This document shows, in pieces, positions 5,489 through 8,496 of a stretch of DNA of 8,496 bases. This DNA comes from SZUA-430 sp046153995 (lineage in GTDB: Bacteria; Pseudomonadota; Alphaproteobacteria; Micropepsales; Micropepsaceae), in contig JBJXEH010000283.1 of NCBI GenBank assembly GCA_046153995.1, positions 1-8,496 on the forward strand, read 5' to 3'. The notes under the pieces were generated by a model. That model worked only from the letters and a program-made list of their open reading frames with translations. It was not told the origin of the DNA and ran no database searches. The position numbers and the translations under genes are program-made. The first letter of the stretch is position 1, and every line of letters starts with the position of its first letter.

Positions 5489-6610
5489 ATGCAGAACATC
5501 GCAATCCTCGACAAGCTGCGCGCGCTCTTCGTTCGCAGACGCGTATCGCCACAGGCGGAACGCGGCGCCGCGGTGCTTATCCCGTTCGCCCGCAAGCGCG
5601 CACCGCGCACTGTCGTGTTCGCGTTGCAAGGCGGCGGCGCACACGGCGCGTTCACCTGGGGCGTGCTCGACCGCGCACTCGAAGAAGGCCTGAACATTGA
5701 AGCGATCAGCGGTGCCAGCGCGGGCGCCATCAACGCCACAGTCTTGGCCTCGGCCCACGCGCAAGGCGGCGCACCCTACGCACGTACGCGCCTCGCCGCG
5801 TTCTGGCAGACGCTGGCACAGGTCGCGCGGCTTAGCCCGCTCAGACCCTCCACGCTGGAAGCCGTCGCCTTCGGCCGCGACCTCGAACTCTCCGCCACCG
5901 CGATCATGCGCGACATGCTTTCGCGCGTTGTCTCGCCCTACCAATTCAACCCGCTCGACGTGAACCCGCTCCGCCAGATCCTCGGCGACTTCGTCGATGT
6001 CAAAGCGCTACGCACGCCAAACGCGATCCGGCTGTTGATCGCCGCAACAAACGCAGAGACGGGCGCTGCCCGTCTGTTCACAAACGAGGAACTGACGCTC
6101 GACGTGCTGCTCGCCTCGGCCTGCCTCCCGCAAGTGAGCCAAGCGGTGAAGCTCGACGACGGCCACTACTGGGACGGCGGCTATTCGTCGAACCCGCCGC
6201 TGCTCTCGCTGATCGAAAGAACCGGCGCGAACGATGTGGTTCTGGTCCGCTTGAACCCGGCGAGCGACCGCGGCCTACCCGTCACCGCCCCAAAGATTCA
6301 AACCCGCCTGAACCGCGTCGTCTTCGACGCACCCTTGAAGCGCGAACTCGACGAACTCGACCGGCTACGGCGCGTGACCGTGGAAAGCGGCGCGCAGCGC
6401 AGCGCGCTCGGCCGCCGCCTGTCCGGCATGCGTCTGCACGAAATCGGCGAAGACGCACTCATGAACGAAGTCGGCGGCGCCAGCCAAAACCACCCCGATG
6501 CAAGGCTGATCGAACTCCTGCACCGCGAAGGCCGCGCCTCGTGCAAACGCTGGCTCGCCACGCTGCAAGCAGAAGCCCCACCCAAGCGCGCCGCCAACTT
6601 CCTCGTCTGA
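5489..6610 (+). CDS. Patatin-like phospholipase family protein
   Basis: This 373-residue serine acyl hydrolase has a patatin domain at about 41-245. The oxyanion-hole loop is LQGGGAHGAF (47-55), the nucleophile elbow is GASAG (75-79) with Ser77, and the catalytic Asp229 lies in WDGG (228-231), giving the Ser-Asp dyad. The NPLDVNPLR, AATNAETG and ASACLPQ segments are characteristic of the bacterial patatin group that hydrolyses acyl esters of phospholipids or related lipids. There is no signal peptide, so it probably acts at the cytoplasmic membrane face; the basic N-terminus (LFVRRRV, FARKRAPR) could help membrane binding. The C-terminal 110 residues are charged and helical. I prefer the ATG at 5489; an in-frame TTG at 5444 would add 15 residues without support. 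The exact substrate is unknown. The gene is bracketed by palindromic elements. Confidence 0.9.
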   Translation: MQNIAILDKLRALFVRRRVSPQAERGAAVLIPFARKRAPRTVVFALQGGGAHGAFTWGVLDRALEEGLNIEAISGASAGAINATVLASAHAQGGAPYARTRLAAFWQTLAQVARLSPLRPSTLEAVAFGRDLELSATAIMRDMLSRVVSPYQFNPLDVNPLRQILGDFVDVKALRTPNAIRLLIAATNAETGAARLFTNEELTLDVLLASACLPQVSQAVKLDDGHYWDGGYSSNPPLLSLIERTGANDVVLVRLNPASDRGLPVTAPKIQTRLNRVVFDAPLKRELDELDRLRRVTVESGAQRSALGRRLSGMRLHEIGEDALMNEVGGASQNHPDARLIELLHREGRASCKRWLATLQAEAPPKRAANFLV

Positions 6611-6614
6611 AAAG

Positions 6615-6879
6615 TTGAAACGCCAAGTACGCAAAGCTGGTCGTGTGAGCTTCGGCGTCCGGCGTGTGACGGGACCGCTATAGGACAGGTTTCACACGAA
6701 GCAACGAAGATAGCTCCCGGCGCGCCGCAGGCGCGCTGTCAAAATCTAAACGGGCGCTACGCGCCGAAGAGAAGCACTGCTTCGTTTCTTCGTTGCTTCG
6801 TGTGAGAAAACGTCGGCATCGCCGCGTCATCAGTAGAACGTGGGGGAGCACGACCGGCTTGGCGTGCTTGGCGTTTCAA
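6615..6879. repeat. Palindromic element 2, outer inverted repeat
   Basis: Outer arms at 6615-6645 and 6849-6879 are inverted copies of 31 nt matching at 28 positions; they contain the phased words ACGCCAAG and ACGCAAAG. The left arm starts 4 nt after the patatin stop and the right arm ends 25 nt before the pirin stop, so the element fills the gap between these convergent genes. It encloses the inner element at 6692-6805. A bidirectional terminator, a 3'-end stabiliser or a mobile repeat with another repeat inserted are all possible. Confidence 0.8.
6692..6805. repeat. Palindromic element 2, inner inverted repeat with three hairpins
   Basis: TCACACGAAGCAACGAAGA at 6692-6710 is perfectly inverted at 6787-6805 (19 bp). 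Inside are three hairpins: GCGCGCC-GCA-GGCGCGC (6720-6736), GGCGC-TAC-GCGCC (6753-6765) and GAAGC-ACT-GCTTC (6771-6783). The layout parallels element 1: CGAAG-rich inverted arms around three short stems. No coding sequence fits here. Confidence 0.85.
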
Positions 6880-6904
6880 TTCCGTCCAAACGCGTAAGCA
6901 TTCA

Positions 6905-7609
6905 TCAAACCGCCATGTCGAAGAGCAACACTTCCGCGTCGTTCGCGCCGTCGAGCGTGAGTGTGCCTGCAGCTTCGATCGCCGCGCCGTCGCCCGCCGC
7001 AAGCGTCGTGCCGTTGAGCCGGACGCTGCCCCGCGCGACATGCACCCACGCACTACGGCCTGCCTTCAGCTCGTGCGACACAGCATGACCCTCGCGCAGC
7101 ATTGTCGCGAAGAAATCCACATCACGGTGGATCGTGACCGATCCCTCACGTCCGTCGCGCGAGCCGACCAAGCGAAGCTTGCCCGTCTTCTCCGCCGCGC
7201 TGAACGCTTTCTGCTCGTAGCTGGGCGTAATGCCGGGCCGTTCCGGAATAATCCAGATCTGCAGAAAGTGCACCGGATCGGTCTTCGAAGCGTTGAATTC
7301 GCTGTGCCGGATGCCGGTGCCCGCCGACATGCGCTGCACGTCGCCCGGCCGGATCACCGAACCGGTACCGAGACTGTCCTTGTGCTCCAGCCCGCCGTCC
7401 AGGACATAGGAAATGATCTCCATGTCCGCATGTCCGTGCGGTTGGAACCCGCCGCCCGGCGCGACGCGGTCGTCGTTGATCACGCGCAACGGCCCAAAGC
7501 CCATATGCGCGTCGTCGTGATACTGGCCGAACGAAAAGCTGTGGCGGCTGTCGAGCCAACCGAAATTGGCGTGGCCCCGGTCGGCGGATTTTCTGAGAGC
7601 GAGTGTCAT
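6905..7609 (-). CDS. Pirin family protein (YhhW-like bicupin)
   Basis: The 234-residue protein has the pirin N-terminal cupin with the metal ligands His58, His60 (PHGHADMEI), His102 and Glu104 (GIRHSEFN), as in E. coli YhhW. The opening RKSADRGHANFGWLDSRHSFSFGQY and RVINDDRVAPGGGF are pirin hallmarks; residues about 140-234 form the second, degenerate cupin. Bacterial pirins bind an iron-type metal; some show quercetin 2,3-dioxygenase activity in vitro and others act as redox-linked regulators, so the natural substrate cannot be read from sequence. The ATG has GAGGA 7 nt upstream, and translation ends with tandem TGATGA. It is downstream of the DUF4175 gene on the same strand but 86 bp away, and a palindrome in its leader suggests separate control. 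It converges on patatin. Confidence 0.93.
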   Translation of the reverse strand: MTLALRKSADRGHANFGWLDSRHSFSFGQYHDDAHMGFGPLRVINDDRVAPGGGFQPHGHADMEIISYVLDGGLEHKDSLGTGSVIRPGDVQRMSAGTGIRHSEFNASKTDPVHFLQIWIIPERPGITPSYEQKAFSAAEKTGKLRLVGSRDGREGSVTIHRDVDFFATMLREGHAVSHELKAGRSAWVHVARGSVRLNGTTLAAGDGAAIEAAGTLTLDGANDAEVLLFDMAV

Positions 7610-7624
7610 AAGATGTCCTCGGGA

Positions 7625-7643
7625 TTAGCGTTGTTGGCGCTAA
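7625..7643 (-). promoter_or_regulatory. Palindromic operator candidate in front of the pirin gene
   Basis: TTAGCG-N7-CGCTAA is a perfect 6-bp inverted repeat ending 16 nt upstream of the pirin ATG. It contains the T-N11-A core typical of LysR-type regulator sites. LysR-regulated pirin genes are common in proteobacteria, but no LysR gene is in the window. It may overlap a weak promoter (TTGTAA about 17 nt before AATTTT on the minus strand), as a repressor site would. Confidence 0.4.
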
Positions 7644-7695
7644 AATTGGTCCGAGGCCGCAAGTTTACAAGAGCCGCGACGAAGCGTGCGCGCCG

Positions 7696-8496
7696 CTAAA
7701 ACCGCCGCAAAAGCCGGTCGATATACTCAAGCTCGTTGATCGGCCGCCCGCGTTCGGCCGCGCGGCGCTGCAGTTCTTCCAAAATTTCGCGCGCCTTCTG
7801 AATGTCGAGCTTGTCCGGCACCTTCACCGAGCCGCCCAGCGACTGCCCATAAGAAGCTTGCGGCCGCCCGAACGGGTCTTCGTTCTCGCCTTGGCCGATG
7901 CCTTGTCCCGGCCCGGCCGCGCCTTGCGCCTGCATCTGCTGCAGCAGCTGCTTCGCCACCGCCTCACCGCCCTTGCGCAACTCGTCGATCGCCTTTTGCT
8001 GGTTCTCGCCGGCACTACCAAGTTCGCCGTTCGCAAGCTTGTCCGCTGCATCGTCCATCGCGTCTTGCGCGCGGCGCATCGCCTGCGCCATCTCGCCGGG
8101 CCCGGCCTTCTTCATCAAGGCGCTGAGTTCGTCGCTGAGCTTCTCCTGCTCGCCCTTCAAACCCGACGGCTTCTTCACGCCCGACTCAAGTGCCTGCTGT
8201 TGCTCGCGGAACGTCTTGTCCATGAGCGCGCGCTGCCGCGCGATCATCTGGCCGAGCTTCTCGAGCGATTCCGTCGCCGACTTCTGCTCGCCGGTCATCT
8301 GCCCGCCGCCCGCCACCTGCATATTTTCGAGCATGTCCTGCAGCTGCGAAAGCAGCTGCTGCGCTGCCGCGCGCGACCCTTGCTTCGCCAAATTCTGAAT
8401 CTGATCGAGCATCGATTGCAGATCTTGCGCCCGCACGATCTGCCCGCCCGCACCCGGCATCGGGCTTTGGCCCTTCGCCTTCTCGGCCATCGCTTT
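7696..8496 (-). CDS. TIGR02302 / DUF4175 family protein, C-terminal 266 residues (5' part outside window)
   Basis: The frame is open to the window edge, so this is the C-terminal part of a longer gene; the Met at 8490 is internal rather than a start. The visible part is Gln/Met/Ala-rich and strongly helical, with coiled-coil character at about 20-190 (QSMLDQIQNLAKQGSRAAAQQLLSQL and similar heptads). It then has a GPGQGIGQGENEDPFGRP linker and the family's conserved end, VKVPDKLDIQKAREILEELQRRAAERG ending in a YIDRLLRRF tail. That end is typical of TIGR02302 proteins, alphaproteobacterial inner-membrane proteins of about 850 residues with N-terminal membrane helices and unknown function. Its TAG lies 86 bp upstream of the pirin start, on the same strand. 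Confidence 0.82.
   Translation of the reverse strand, partial: KAMAEKAKGQSPMPGAGGQIVRAQDLQSMLDQIQNLAKQGSRAAAQQLLSQLQDMLENMQVAGGGQMTGEQKSATESLEKLGQMIARQRALMDKTFREQQQALESGVKKPSGLKGEQEKLSDELSALMKKAGPGEMAQAMRRAQDAMDDAADKLANGELGSAGENQQKAIDELRKGGEAVAKQLLQQMQAQGAAGPGQGIGQGENEDPFGRPQASYGQSLGGSVKVPDKLDIQKAREILEELQRRAAERGRPINELEYIDRLLRRF

Noticed and set aside
5071..5700. Open frames over element 1, including plus-strand frames from 5071 and 5073 and a minus-strand frame at 5166-5552
   Set aside because: Both strands give the same peptide word (FNTKIAKVHE) simply because the arms are inverted copies. These are translations of a repeat, not genes.
5086..6879. CRISPR-like interpretation of the repeated CGAAG arms
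   Set aside because: The repeats are inverted pairs rather than regularly spaced direct repeats with unique spacers, and no cas gene is present.
7040..7699. Plus-strand frames opposite pirin (7040-7699) and opposite the DUF4175 gene (7898-8398)
   Set aside because: They are antisense shadows of two clear genes; the second encodes a Cys/Ser-rich artefact of Gln/Ala-rich codons read backwards.

Overview
This is a GC-rich chromosomal window from an alphaproteobacterium, most likely of the Caulobacterales/Hyphomonadaceae type. The evidence is the ftsE-ftsX pair divergent from a zinc-ribbon membrane protein gene, a CpdR-like single-domain receiver, a TIGR02302/DUF4175 protein end, a CtrA-like box and clustered GANTC (CcrM-type) sites. 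No tRNA, rRNA, phage, intact insertion sequence or CRISPR array is visible.

Left part (1-3472). On the minus strand ftsE, ftsX and a GmhB-like HAD phosphatase (cut by the window edge) are joined by two 4-bp start/stop overlaps. This is a tight operon linking the division/cell-wall ABC complex with a probable LPS-heptose type enzyme. Divergent from it, across 113 bp, a plus-strand operon carries a zinc-ribbon (MJ0042-type) single-pass membrane protein, hypoxanthine phosphoribosyltransferase (hpt, GTG start 1 nt after the preceding stop) and a stand-alone receiver protein.

Middle part (3473-5488). A 439-bp gene-poor gap holds a short degenerate tandem repeat (3573-3631) and a hairpin that may end the next gene. 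Two small probable lipoprotein genes follow, transcribed away from each other: one of unknown family with two cysteine pairs (minus) and one with a single TPR-like motif (plus). The plus-strand gene has a CtrA-like site in its leader. Then comes a 430-bp gap dominated by a long inverted repeat (5086-5303).

Right part (5489-8496). A patatin-like phospholipase (plus) converges on a pirin-family protein (minus), and the C-terminal third of a TIGR02302/DUF4175 membrane protein (minus) runs off the right edge. Nearly the whole gap between patatin and pirin is a nested palindrome (6615-6879).

The most interesting structure is non-coding. The patatin gene is bracketed by two intergenic elements with the same architecture: inverted arms built from CGAAG-like words every 8-11 bp, enclosing three short hairpins. 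They look like members of a palindromic, non-autonomous repeat family that could also act as bidirectional terminators or fold into a multibranched RNA. Genome-wide copy number would decide between these readings. The protein-coding genes are mostly ordinary.
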